In this document: positions 52,799 through 61,165 of the stretch, piece after piece
Position numbering within the stretch: the stretch's first letter is position 1
How the letters are laid out: each line of letters opens with the position of its first letter
Assembly (NCBI GenBank): GCA_025964775.1
Contig: JAOPYE010000009.1
Location: 111,929 to 175,928 of the forward strand
Length of the DNA stretch: 64,000 bases
Reading direction: 5' to 3'
Origin: Marmoricola sp.
GTDB taxonomy: Bacteria; Actinomycetota; Actinomycetes; Propionibacteriales; Nocardioidaceae
Notes under the pieces: generated by a model
Told to the model about the DNA's origin: nothing
Database searches by the model: none
The model's input: the letters and a program-made list of their open reading frames with translations, nothing else
Translations under genes and position numbers: made by a program

Positions 52799-53475
52799 GC
52801 TGCCTCCCACCGGTATCCGACACCCCACACCGTCACCAGCCGGGTCGGCTTGGTCGGGTCGCTCTCCACCTTTTCCCGCAACCGGCGCACGTGCACCGTC
52901 ACCGTGGACTGGTCCCCGAAGGACCAGCCCCAGACCTGCTGCAGCAGTTCCTCGCGCGAGTACGCCGTCCCGGGGTTCCCGACGAAGAACCGGAGCAGGT
53001 CGAACTCGCGCGACGTCAGCGGCAGCGCATCACCCGCGAGCCGCGCCTCGTGGCGTCCGGAGTCGACGACGAGGTCACCATCGGCGAGCGTCCCGGTGTC
53101 CGGCACCGAGCGTTCCCCGACCCGGCGCAACAGCGCATCGACGCGGAGCACGAGCTCGCGCGGACTGAAAGGCTTGGTCACGTAGTCGTCCGCACCTGAC
53201 TCCAGACCGACGACACGGTCCGTCTCCGAGCCGAGCGCGGTCAGCATGATGATCGGGACGTCGCCGATCGCGCGCAGCCGTCGGCAGACCTCGATCCCGT
53301 CGATCCCCGGCATCATCAGGTCGAGCACCACCAGGTCGGCCGGCCCGTCCCGCATCTGCTTGAGGGCGGCCGCACCATCGGCCGACTCCGCCACGTCGTG
53401 CCCGCCGGCACGCAGGTAGGAGACGACAACTTCGCGCACCGTCACGTCGTCATCGACGACCAGGACCCGTGCCAT
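52795..53475 (-). CDS. OmpR/PhoB-type response regulator
   Basis: 226-aa regulator. Receiver domain with DDD (8-10), phospho-acceptor Asp52 (LVVLDLMMP) and switch Lys in DYVTKPFSPREL; C-terminal winged helix with LTSREFDLLRFFVGNPGTAY and VHVRRLREKVE. ATG 53475 is chosen because AAGGGGGTGG stands just ahead; a GTG at 53481 is an alternative. It starts inside the 3' end of the preceding membrane-protein gene. Confidence 0.95.
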   Translation of the reverse strand: MARVLVVDDDVTVREVVVSYLRAGGHDVAESADGAAALKQMRDGPADLVVLDLMMPGIDGIEVCRRLRAIGDVPIIMLTALGSETDRVVGLESGADDYVTKPFSPRELVLRVDALLRRVGERSVPDTGTLADGDLVVDSGRHEARLAGDALPLTSREFDLLRFFVGNPGTAYSREELLQQVWGWSFGDQSTVTVHVRRLREKVESDPTKPTRLVTVWGVGYRWEAA

Positions 53476-53899
53476 GTCCACCCCCTTCGTCAGCCCGGCC
53501 GGACGTCCGGCGGCCTCGCACGACCAGTGCGAGGACCAGGAGCAAGGTTAGTCCGGCGAACACGAGCCACCCGACGCCGTACGAGCCGTCGAGCAGGGTG
53601 GTGTTGTCCGGGCGCTGCCCGAACCGGCCCAGGACCGGGATCGCGACGACGGTGACCGTGGCCAGTACGATGCCGCCGACGATGACCGCTGCGGGAACCC
53701 GACCCCGGAACACACGGCCGACCACGAACGCGGCCGCGATCACCGCCGGGCCGACGATGCCGTCGTGCAGGACGACGCCGCCAGCCAGCCACTCCACGGT
53801 GGCGATCAGGTTGCGTTGGCCCAGACCCAGCAACAGGGAGATCCCGAAGGCACCGGCCGCGGCACCAGCGGCGATCAGCACGGCACGGATCGCAGTCAC
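53450..53899 (-). CDS. small membrane protein of unknown family
   Basis: 149-aa protein with four hydrophobic segments (AVLIAAGAAAGAFGISLLLG, GIVGPAVIAAAFVVGRVF, AVIVGGIVLATVTVVAIPVL, GWLVFAGLTLLLVLALVV) and a Gly/Arg/Asp-rich tail. The GTG start overlaps the oxidoreductase stop (GTGA), suggesting it is a membrane partner of that enzyme. No family recognised. A longer frame from 53971 would lack this coupling. Confidence 0.75.
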   Translation of the reverse strand: MTAIRAVLIAAGAAAGAFGISLLLGLGQRNLIATVEWLAGGVVLHDGIVGPAVIAAAFVVGRVFRGRVPAAVIVGGIVLATVTVVAIPVLGRFGQRPDNTTLLDGSYGVGWLVFAGLTLLLVLALVVRGRRTSGRADEGGGHGTGPGRR

Positions 53900-55065
53900 G
53901 CGATCACCTCCAGCTTGCGGACCCACTTGGTCTGGAAAACGCCCGGACGGTCGGGCGCGATCAAGCGGCACGGGTAGCCGTGGTCCAGGGCGAGCTTCTC
54001 CCCGTGAAGCCCCAGGGCCAGCAGTGTGAGCGGATCATCGACGAACTGGTTCGGCAGCACCGTCGTTCCGAACGCGCCGCGGGTCTGCATCGAGACCACC
54101 CGGACGTCATGACCGGCCGGCGCCCCCACGAGGTCGAGCAGGTCCCGCAGCCGTACGCCGGTCCACGTGCCGCTCGCACTCCAGCCCTCGACGCACGCGA
54201 TCGGCAGGTCGTGGGTGCGTTGCCGCAGCTGCTCGAGGTCTTGTCGGCTGAAGCTCAACTCCCGGCCGCCGTACGCGATCGTCAAGCGGTAGCTGTCGCT
54301 GAGCGCGGCCGGGATGACGCCAGCGTGCTTGGCCGAGGTGTTGATCGGGATGCCTGCCGGACCAGCACCGGTGCGGATCTCGAAGACCGAGACCCTGCGC
54401 AGCAGGGGCACCGTGCTCCCGGCAGTCGCCAGCACCGCGACCCCCGACGCCAGGAAGGCACTGCGGACCAGGCCGCGACGGCTGATCGGCGCTGCCGCGG
54501 CCATCGACTCGCGATCGTGGAGTCCGGCATCGATGTCGGCCCCGAGGACGTCGCGGATGACCGGCAGCTTCACGGCTATGTGCACGATCAGCGCGCCGAT
54601 CGCGACCCACGCCATCGCGTAGTGGGTCGCACGGAAGTCGAAGCCCCACGGGTACCACTGCGAACTGTTCAGCAGGCCGGAGGCGAGCTGGAAGATCGAG
54701 GACGCCACCAGGACGGCGATCGAGCCGCGCTCGAGCGACTCGACCAGGAGCAGCCCGACCTTCTTCGGCGGTCGCGAGAACAGCTTCGGGAAGACGGTCC
54801 ACAACTTGACCAGCAGGAGCGGGATCGCCGCCGTGCCGGTGGTGACGTGCAGGCCCTGGGTGACCCGGTAGAGCCACACCGGTCGGGTCGGAAACGCGAT
54901 GAACGGGTGGTGGACGTAGGCCTCGTGGCTGATCAGGCCGGTGATGAAGGCAATCGCGAAACAGATGCCGAGCCACACCCCGACCCTCGCCGCGACCGCC
55001 GGACTGCGCAGGCGGGACGTGAAGTCCGACTCGTCGGGGACCGGCGGAGGCCTGAGCTGAGGCAC
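53896..55065 (-). CDS. membrane-anchored molybdopterin-dependent oxidoreductase
   Basis: 389-aa fusion. The N-terminal half (about 20-180) has four to five helices with His residues as in cytochrome b561-like heme domains (GLISHEAYVHHP, GLHVTTG, HYAMAWVAIGALIVHIAVK). An Arg-containing helix (ISRRGLVRSAFLASGVAVL) leads to a sulfite-oxidase-fold domain with the molybdenum Cys in IACVEGWSASGTWTGV. It likely moves electrons across the membrane to or from an exported molybdenum site; the substrate is unknown. Confidence 0.85.
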   Translation of the reverse strand: MPQLRPPPVPDESDFTSRLRSPAVAARVGVWLGICFAIAFITGLISHEAYVHHPFIAFPTRPVWLYRVTQGLHVTTGTAAIPLLLVKLWTVFPKLFSRPPKKVGLLLVESLERGSIAVLVASSIFQLASGLLNSSQWYPWGFDFRATHYAMAWVAIGALIVHIAVKLPVIRDVLGADIDAGLHDRESMAAAAPISRRGLVRSAFLASGVAVLATAGSTVPLLRRVSVFEIRTGAGPAGIPINTSAKHAGVIPAALSDSYRLTIAYGGRELSFSRQDLEQLRQRTHDLPIACVEGWSASGTWTGVRLRDLLDLVGAPAGHDVRVVSMQTRGAFGTTVLPNQFVDDPLTLLALGLHGEKLALDHGYPCRLIAPDRPGVFQTKWVRKLEVIA

Positions 55066-55069
55066 GACC

Positions 55070-55723
55070 TCAGCCCTCCTTCACGAGTACGGCGAACCAG
55101 CGCTCGCCGTGGCTGTGCACCGAGGCGACCCGCAGCCCGGTCCCGGCGGCCACCAAGCCGATCGCGTCACTGCCGACGATCGTCCACTGGAACGGGTGAC
55201 TGCGCCCGGACCGCGTCTCCAGGCGCACCCGTCGGGTCTGGACACCGCTCCCCGGAGGCTCCAGGTCCACCACGACGCGGCCGCCCGGCTCGATCAGCTC
55301 CACCACCCGGGTCAGCAGAGACCGCGGATCGCCACCGATGCCGATGTTGCCGTCGGCGAGCAGCGCGGTGGCCCAGCGTCCCTCACCGGGTACGGGCTGG
55401 AAGACATCACGCACCAGTGCAGAGACACCACGATCGCGGGTCTGGGCCACGGCCTCGGGTACGACGTCGATGCCGAGCGCCGCGTGACCGGTCTGGGCGA
55501 GGAACTGCGTCATGCGTCCCGGCCCGCAGCCGATGTCGAGGGTCGGCCCGACGCAGTGTCCCAGCAGAGCCCGGTCACCGGCGTCTGCATAGCGCGTCCA
55601 GGCAGCGACAGGGAGCGGCCGCCGGCTCTCCCCCGGACCGACCACGTGGCAGGCCTCGCCACGCAGCGCCGCGGAGTACACCGTCGTGAAGGACCTCGCG
55701 CCGAACACGGTCACGGCGGTCAT
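55070..55723 (-). CDS. class I SAM-dependent methyltransferase
   Basis: 217-aa methyltransferase: motif I TLDIGCGPGRMTQFLAQTGHAAL (about 63-80), motif II FQPVPGEGRWATALLADG, and IEPGGRVVVDLEPPG. Start ATG 55723 overlaps the preceding stop (ATGA). Substrate unknown; its neighbours suggest a sugar or glycolipid-related acceptor. A four-base gap separates it from the molybdoenzyme. Confidence 0.87.
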   Translation of the reverse strand: MTAVTVFGARSFTTVYSAALRGEACHVVGPGESRRPLPVAAWTRYADAGDRALLGHCVGPTLDIGCGPGRMTQFLAQTGHAALGIDVVPEAVAQTRDRGVSALVRDVFQPVPGEGRWATALLADGNIGIGGDPRSLLTRVVELIEPGGRVVVDLEPPGSGVQTRRVRLETRSGRSHPFQWTIVGSDAIGLVAAGTGLRVASVHSHGERWFAVLVKEG

Positions 55724-56385
55724 CGCGCCACCGCCGCGAGTCCGAGCCAGGTGCGACCGAACCGGGTACCGGGCGCAGCACTGGCAACGAGCGCGGCGTC
55801 CTCGACGGTATCGACGTCGACAAGCGCGCCGGTGTCGCGAACTTCCAGGCCGGCTGCGGCCAGCGCGGACCACGTCGCGGCGTAGGTCCCCTCAGTCGAC
55901 ATCGGTACGCCGGACAGGACCGCGGCCCGCTCGGCGTGGTCCAGCGCGAGCACCCACCACCCACCGTCGAGGGCCGGCCCGAGGACAGCAGCGCCATCCG
56001 CGGCCAGCCCAGCGGCCAGGCGGAGGTCGGGGGAAGTCACCTGGGGCGTGTCCATCCCGATCTGGACCACCACTCCGGGTGAGCCGGCGGCAAGGCGACC
56101 GTGGGCGTGCGCCAGGCGCTCGCCGAAGGTGGCACCGCACTGGGCGAAGACGGTCCAGGTCGCCAGCGCGTCCGCGATCTCGTAACCACGACGACCAGCC
56201 CGGAGGTCACCGTCGAGGGCCAGGTGGCAGTCGTCGCCGAACGCCTCTCGACACGTCGCGAGGGTGTCCAGGAGTGCCGCCGCAGCGAGATCGGCGGCCA
56301 CCTCCATCCCGATCCCGGCACCCAGACGCGTCTTGGCCAGGCCTGGAACGGGAGCCTTGGCCATGACCAGGACCCGGGCGTTCAT
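55720..56385 (-). CDS. CofC-like/DUF2064 (TIGR04282) nucleotidyl- or glycosyltransferase
   Basis: 221-aa GT-A-fold protein: ARVLVMAKAPVPGLAKTRLGAGIG is the nucleotide-binding start of the family (TIGR04282, whose members include arsenosugar-biosynthesis enzymes), VQIGMDTPQVTSPDL holds the metal-binding DxP, and DGGWWVLALDH follows. Arsenic genes are not seen, so the name of that subfamily should not be taken literally. Overlaps both flanking genes by 4 bases. Confidence 0.85.
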   Translation of the reverse strand: MNARVLVMAKAPVPGLAKTRLGAGIGMEVAADLAAAALLDTLATCREAFGDDCHLALDGDLRAGRRGYEIADALATWTVFAQCGATFGERLAHAHGRLAAGSPGVVVQIGMDTPQVTSPDLRLAAGLAADGAAVLGPALDGGWWVLALDHAERAAVLSGVPMSTEGTYAATWSALAAAGLEVRDTGALVDVDTVEDAALVASAAPGTRFGRTWLGLAAVAR

Positions 56386-57041
56386 GCCAGCACCGCCAGG
56401 AAGTCGCGTGCGGTCCGCAGGGTGCCGCGCACCGACCCGGACACCTTGGAGCGGGTTCCTGCTGCCCGCGGGTGGTACGCGACGTCACGCTCGGTGATCC
56501 GCCAACCAGCCCGGCTCGCCCGCTGCATCAGCTCGACCGGGTACCCGAACCGTCGATCCTCGACCCCGAGGGCGAGCAGGTCGTCGCGGCGGCACACCCG
56601 CATCGGCGCGATGTCGTGGACGGGGAAGTCCGAATGCAGCCGCAACCACGCGACCACCACCCGATTGCCCAGCCGCGCGTGCCAGGGCCACACCCCGCGA
56701 CCGGTCGGGCGTCGCCGGCCGACGGCCATCGTGGCGCGACCTGCTGCCACGTCGTCGATCATCGGCACCAGGTCGGACGGATCGAACGACCCGTCGCCGT
56801 CCATCACCGCGACCAGGTCGGTGGTCGCGGCCTCGATGCCGGCATGGACCGCCGCGCCGTACCCCGGTCGCTGTTCGTGCACGACGCGCGCGCCGAGACT
56901 GCGGCTGATCGCGGCAGTGTCATCGGTCGATCCGTTGTCGACCACCACGACCTCGAGCCAGGTCGGCACCTGCGGCAGGACCGCCCGCAGGGCTGGTGCC
57001 TCGTTGAGGCACGGCAGGATCAAGGTGCAGGTCGTGGTCAC
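56382..57041 (-). CDS. GT2-family glycosyltransferase (DPM1-like)
   Basis: 219-aa family 2 glycosyltransferase: LPCLNEAPALRAVLPQVPTW, VDNGSTDDTA, GAAVHAGIEAA and the metal-binding DGDGSFDPSDL (DxD-like). It lacks membrane helices, as in dolichyl-phosphate-mannose-type enzymes that load sugar onto a lipid carrier. The GTG start has TACGGT six bases upstream; this is the promoter of the seven-gene operon. Confidence 0.9.
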   Translation of the reverse strand: MTTTCTLILPCLNEAPALRAVLPQVPTWLEVVVVDNGSTDDTAAISRSLGARVVHEQRPGYGAAVHAGIEAATTDLVAVMDGDGSFDPSDLVPMIDDVAAGRATMAVGRRRPTGRGVWPWHARLGNRVVVAWLRLHSDFPVHDIAPMRVCRRDDLLALGVEDRRFGYPVELMQRASRAGWRITERDVAYHPRAAGTRSKVSGSVRGTLRTARDFLAVLA

Positions 57042-57047
57042 TCATTC

Positions 57048-57053
57048 ACCGTA
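57048..57053 (-). promoter_or_regulatory. -10 TACGGT, leaderless, seven-gene operon
   Basis: TACGGT on the minus strand, six bases before the GTG at 57041; no Shine-Dalgarno. Confidence 0.6.
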
Positions 57054-57140
57054 GGGACGGCGACCGGTACGCCGGGCCGGGAAAGCCTTACGGATGGGTG
57101 ACGTCGGGCTCGCCGCGGCCGCGCGAGCTGATCGGCTCCC

Positions 57141-57146
57141 TAGGCT
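57141..57146 (+). promoter_or_regulatory. -10 TAGGCT, leaderless, polytopic membrane protein
   Basis: TAGGCT, seven bases before the ATG at 57154. Confidence 0.55.
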
Positions 57147-57153
57147 CGACGCC

Positions 57154-58476
57154 ATGCCCCCGTCCTCCTCGCGCGCGCCCTGGCACGGCCTCGGTGCGAC
57201 CGTGGTGCTGGTCGCGCTGGCCATGGCTGTGCCGGCGATCACCGGCTGGCAGGTGCACGTTCCCTTCCCACCTCTGAATGCCGTGTGGGACCCGCGAGTC
57301 GGCATCGGCACCGTGCCCGCACTCCTCATCGCCGGGCTCGGGGCCTGGCAAGCCGTCGGCCTCGCAGCCCGACTTCCGTGGAACAGGCTCCTGCTGGCCG
57401 CGTACGGGACCGGCCTGGCATGGATGTTCTCGCTCGCCTACGTCGACGGGAAGGCCGGCGTCGGGACGATCCTGGGGACGCCGAACGAGTACCTGACCAC
57501 CGCACGGGCGACGACGAACCTGCACCACACCCTGGAGATCTACGTCAGCAAGATCCCGCTCTCCGTGCCAGACGGCTGGCCGGTGCACATCGCCGGCCAT
57601 CCACCGGGGGCGCTGACGTTCTTCGTCGTCCTGGAACGGATCGGCCTGGGAAGCACCTTCATGGCCGGGGTCGTCGTGACCGTCATCGCGGCGACCACCG
57701 CCGTCGCGGTGATGACCACCCTCCGGGTGCTCGGCAGCGAGGACCACGCCCGCAAGGCTGCACCCTTCCTGGTACTCGGCCCGGCAGCGATCTGGCAGTG
57801 CGTCTCGGCCGACGCCATGTTCGCCGCCGTCGCAGCCTGGGGACTCGCGACCCTGGCGGTGGCCGCCACCCGGCGGGGACCGGTCGCCCTGCTCTGCTGG
57901 TCGGTCCTTTCGGGGCTCCTCCTCGGGTACTGCGTGATGCTCTCCTACGGGCTGCCGCTGCTCGCGGTGCTCGCGCTCGCCGTCCTCCTCGTCGCCCGGT
58001 CGTGGCGTCCGTTGGTGCCGGCCGCCATCGCAGCGGCCGCCGTCGTGCTCCTCTACGCCGGGTTCGGGTTCAACTGGTGGGACGGCTACACCGTGCTGCG
58101 TCGTCGCTACTGGGCGGGTGTCGCGCACACCCGCCCGACGTCGTACTGGCTCTGGGGAGACCTGGCCGCGCTTGCTCTCGGTGCCGGACCGCTGGTCGGC
58201 GCAGGCCTCGCCCAGGCGGTGAGCCAGTGCCGCACCCGGATCACCGAACCGTCGGGTCGGGTTGTGCTACTCCTCGCGGCAGCAGCAGCGGCCAGCATCG
58301 TGCTCGCCGATGCCTCCCTGATGAGCAAGGCCGAGGTCGAGCGGATCTGGTTGCCGTTCGTCGGTTGGCTCCTGGTGGCGTGTTCCGTGCTCCCGGAGTC
58401 GTGGCGCCGGCGCGGGCTCGTCCTGCAGGTCGTGGTGGCGCTCGCTCTGCAGCACCTGCTCGCGACCGGCTGGTGA
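57154..58476 (+). CDS. polytopic membrane protein, GT-C-like
   Basis: 440-aa membrane protein with about ten hydrophobic segments. Between the first two helices lies a loop with DPRVGIG; further on are HTLEIYVSKIPL and HIAGHPPGALTF, an acidic/His-rich outer loop pattern seen in GT-C lipid-sugar transferases, and a MSKAEVERIWLPFVGW segment near the end. By its place opposite a GT2 gene it may use lipid-linked sugar (inference). Start ATG 57154 agrees with the -10; an earlier in-frame ATG at 57094 is less likely. Confidence 0.75.
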   Translation: MPPSSSRAPWHGLGATVVLVALAMAVPAITGWQVHVPFPPLNAVWDPRVGIGTVPALLIAGLGAWQAVGLAARLPWNRLLLAAYGTGLAWMFSLAYVDGKAGVGTILGTPNEYLTTARATTNLHHTLEIYVSKIPLSVPDGWPVHIAGHPPGALTFFVVLERIGLGSTFMAGVVVTVIAATTAVAVMTTLRVLGSEDHARKAAPFLVLGPAAIWQCVSADAMFAAVAAWGLATLAVAATRRGPVALLCWSVLSGLLLGYCVMLSYGLPLLAVLALAVLLVARSWRPLVPAAIAAAAVVLLYAGFGFNWWDGYTVLRRRYWAGVAHTRPTSYWLWGDLAALALGAGPLVGAGLAQAVSQCRTRITEPSGRVVLLLAAAAAASIVLADASLMSKAEVERIWLPFVGWLLVACSVLPESWRRRGLVLQVVVALALQHLLATGW

Positions 58477-58482
58477 GTGCTC

Positions 58483-59529
58483 TCAGCCGGCGGGCAGCCG
58501 GAGCGGTGCCGTCGCGAAGGCCGGCAGTCCATCAGCCGGTGCGATCCGCGCGGTGAATCCGAGCTCGCGGGTCGCCAGTTCCCCGGAAGCGACGACGTGC
58601 CGGACATCGCCGAGGCGAAACCCTCCGGTGATCTCGGGCTCGAGCGGCGTGGGGGCGCCCCGGGCCACCAGGGTCGCCACCTCACGGATCGGGATCGGAG
58701 ACCCCGAGCAGACGTTGTACGCCGCGAACCCGCTCCGGTCGACCACGGCCTCGATCGCGCGCAGGTTGGCTCGCGCGACATCGTCGACGTGCACGAAGTC
58801 CCGCATCTGGCCCCCGTCCTCGAAGACCTGCGGCCGCTCCCCGCGCTCCAGCGACGACCGGAACATCGCCGCCACCCCGGAGTACGGCGTGTCCCGCGGC
58901 ATCCCCGGTCCGTAGACGTTGTGGTACCTCAACGCGATCGCAGCGGTGCCCGCCTGCCGGACCCAGGACGAGGTGTAGTACTCCTGAGCCAGCTTGCTGG
59001 CGGCATAGCTGCTGCGTGGATCGAGCCGCGCATCCTCCTGGACCAGGTTCCAGGCCAGGGGCTCACCGCAGATCGGGCACAGATTCTCGAAGCGACCTGC
59101 CTCGAGGTCGGCGACCGAGCGCGGGCCGGGCAGCTGCACCCCGTGCTCGGCACAGGCGTAGCGACCCTCCCCGTAGACGACCATCGACGAGGCCAGCACC
59201 AGCCTGGTCACCTGCTGCTCGTGCATCGCGGCGAGCAGCGCCGCCGTGGCTAAGTCGTTGTGCGAGGCGTAGTCGGGAAGGTCGGCGACCCGGACACCGG
59301 CACCGACCAAGGCCGCCTGGTGGCAGACCACGTCGACGCCGCGCAGCAACGTCGACCACTGGGCGACATCGCGCACGTCCAGCAGGTGGGTTCCCTCGGG
59401 GGCGTCGGTCGTCCCGTGCGCCTGGGGAAGCATCACGTCGACCCGGACGACGTCAGCGCCAGCCTCCTCCAGCCGGGTGGCGATCGCCGTACCGATGAAG
59501 CCGGCCGACCCGGTGAGCAGGACCTTCAC
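58483..59529 (-). CDS. NAD-dependent epimerase/dehydratase with an inserted metal-knuckle
   Basis: 348-aa extended SDR acting on nucleotide sugars. NAD loop TGSAGFIGTAIA (6-17), active site Ser114/115 and Tyr175/Lys179 in RSSYAASKLAQ, HNVYGPGMPRDTPY, and DFVHVDDVARANL. Between strand and active site sits an unusual insert with Cys126, His129 (ACAEH) and Cys151, Cys154 (CPIC), arranged as a possible zinc site. GTG start at 59529 overlaps the phosphorylase stop (GTGA). Confidence 0.88.
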   Translation of the reverse strand: MKVLLTGSAGFIGTAIATRLEEAGADVVRVDVMLPQAHGTTDAPEGTHLLDVRDVAQWSTLLRGVDVVCHQAALVGAGVRVADLPDYASHNDLATAALLAAMHEQQVTRLVLASSMVVYGEGRYACAEHGVQLPGPRSVADLEAGRFENLCPICGEPLAWNLVQEDARLDPRSSYAASKLAQEYYTSSWVRQAGTAAIALRYHNVYGPGMPRDTPYSGVAAMFRSSLERGERPQVFEDGGQMRDFVHVDDVARANLRAIEAVVDRSGFAAYNVCSGSPIPIREVATLVARGAPTPLEPEITGGFRLGDVRHVVASGELATRELGFTARIAPADGLPAFATAPLRLPAG

Positions 59530-60317
59530 GGACCGGGGATCTCGTAGGTCAGCTCGAGGCCGTCGGCCCACGAGCGGCAGCTGCACCCGGCCGGGTCGGG
59601 CAGGTCGCCGATCACGCCGAGCAGGATCGCCTTGAGGCGGTCGATGTTGCGCGCGAACATCGCGAACACCTCCTCCTGGCTGACCCCCTCCCCCGACTCG
59701 ACACCGGCGTCCATGTCGGTCACCAGTGCGATCGCCGCGTAACAGAGCCGCATCTCGCGGGCCAGCACAGCTTCGGGATGCCCCGTCATGTTGATCAGCG
59801 ACCAGCCCTGGCCGGCGTACTGCTGGGACTCGGCGCGGGTGGAGAAGCGCGGGCCCTCGACGACGACCATCGTGCCGCCGGTGCTGACTCCCGGCACGGC
59901 GCCGAAAGCGCCGATCAGGCGACCGCAGTAGGGGTCGGCGAACGGCGCGTGCACCGCGCCGGTCTCGACGTAGCTCTGGACCCGACCGCTGGTGCGGTCG
60001 ACGAGCTGGTCGGGCACCACGATGTCGCCCGGAGCCACGACCGGCAGCAGCCCCCCGACGGCGCACGGCGCGAGCACCTGCCGCACCCCGAGCGAGGCCA
60101 GCAACCAGAGGTTGGCGCGGTAGTTGATCAGGTGGGGCGGATAGGCATGGCCCGCACCGTGCCGCGGCAGGAACGCGACCAGGCGACCGGCGACCTGGCC
60201 GACACTGACCGGGCCGGATGCTTCGCCGTACGGCGTCGAGGTCGGGATCTGGACCGGGTCGTCGAGGAACTCGTAGAAACCGCTGCCGCCGATCACGGCG
60301 ACCTCTGCCTTTGTCAC
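59526..60317 (-). CDS. S-methyl-5'-thioadenosine/purine phosphorylase
   Basis: 263-aa family-2 nucleoside phosphorylase: GGSGFYEFL phosphate loop, LPRHGAGHAYPPHLINYRAN, VVEGPRFSTRAESQQY, and NMTGHPEAVLAREMRLCYAA with VTDMDAG. MTDMD suits 6-aminopurine-type MTA phosphorylases; MTGHPE is a little different, so methylthioinosine or purine specificity is possible. It is coupled to the epimerase gene, which suggests ribose-1-phosphate or a derived sugar could feed the sugar cluster (inference). Confidence 0.88.
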   Translation of the reverse strand: MTKAEVAVIGGSGFYEFLDDPVQIPTSTPYGEASGPVSVGQVAGRLVAFLPRHGAGHAYPPHLINYRANLWLLASLGVRQVLAPCAVGGLLPVVAPGDIVVPDQLVDRTSGRVQSYVETGAVHAPFADPYCGRLIGAFGAVPGVSTGGTMVVVEGPRFSTRAESQQYAGQGWSLINMTGHPEAVLAREMRLCYAAIALVTDMDAGVESGEGVSQEEVFAMFARNIDRLKAILLGVIGDLPDPAGCSCRSWADGLELTYEIPGP

Positions 60318-60329
60318 GAGACCACTCTG

Positions 60330-61136
60330 TCAGGACCCGGTCGGCTCGGCCGATCCTGTGTCCACTGCGGCCGCTGCGGCCGTCTCCCGGGCCAGGAACG
60401 CACCGAGCTCGCCGATCGTGCTCATCAGCGGCGCCGGGAAGACGACGGTGGTGTTCTTGTCGACCCCGATCTCGACGAGGCTCTGCAGGTTGCGCAGCTG
60501 CAGCGCGAGCGGGTGCTCCATCATGATGTCCGACGCTTCGCCGAGCGCCGCCGCGGCGAGCGACTCGCCCTCGGCGTTGATGATCTTGGCGCGCTTCTCA
60601 CGCTCGGCCTCGGCCTGGCGGGCCATCGCCCGCTTCATGCTGTCGGGCAGCTGGATGTCCTTGAGCTCGACCAGCGTCACCTCGACGCCCCAGTCGATCG
60701 TGCTGACGTCGAGGATCTCGCGGATGCCCAGGTTGATCCGGTCCGTCTCCGACAGGGTCTCGTCGAGCGTGTGCTGACCGACGACCTTGCGCAGCGTCGT
60801 CTGCGCGATCTGGTCGATCGCGGCACGTACGTTCTCGATGGCGATGACCGACTTCTCCACGTCGACGACGCGGAAGTAGGCCACCGCCGAGACGTCGACA
60901 CTCACGTTGTCGCGGGTGATGATGCCCTGCGACTGGATCGGCATCGTGACGATCCGCAACGAGACCCGGTGCAGGACGTCGACGACGGGAATGATCAGGC
61001 GCAGGCCTGGCTCACGAATGCCCTGAACCTTGCCGAGCCGGAACAGCACGCCGCGCTCGTACTGCTTGACGATGCGGATCGACAGCGCGGCAACGACGAG
61101 CACCAGCACAACCAGGACGACAACGACGGTGGCCAT
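60330..61136 (-). CDS. SPFH/band 7 protein (slipin-like)
   Basis: 268-aa membrane-scaffold protein. One N-terminal helix ([17 protein letters not shown]), then the band-7 domain with [39 protein letters not shown] and [18 protein letters not shown], and a coiled helix rich in charged residues ([20 protein letters not shown]), as in stomatin/slipin. ATG with TACGTT six bases upstream. It lies 12 bases ahead of the phosphorylase gene and probably shares its transcript. Confidence 0.93.
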   Translation of the reverse strand: MATVVVVLVVLVLVVAALSIRIVKQYERGVLFRLGKVQGIREPGLRLIIPVVDVLHRVSLRIVTMPIQSQGIITRDNVSVDVSAVAYFRVVDVEKSVIAIENVRAAIDQIAQTTLRKVVGQHTLDETLSETDRINLGIREILDVSTIDWGVEVTLVELKDIQLPDSMKRAMARQAEAEREKRAKIINAEGESLAAAALGEASDIMMEHPLALQLRNLQSLVEIGVDKNTTVVFPAPLMSTIGELGAFLARETAAAAAVDTGSAEPTGS

Positions 61137-61142
61137 GCTGCC

Positions 61143-61148
61143 AACGTA
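61143..61148 (-). promoter_or_regulatory. -10 TACGTT, leaderless, slipin gene
   Basis: TACGTT on the minus strand, six bases before the ATG at 61136. Confidence 0.55.
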
Positions 61149-61165
61149 CGCTCCGGGTGGGCGAC

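Noticed and set aside
55720..56385. Arsenosugar biosynthesis cluster
   Set aside because: The TIGR04282-like protein and a nucleoside phosphorylase occur here, but no ArsM methyltransferase, ArsS radical-SAM or arsenic resistance gene is visible.
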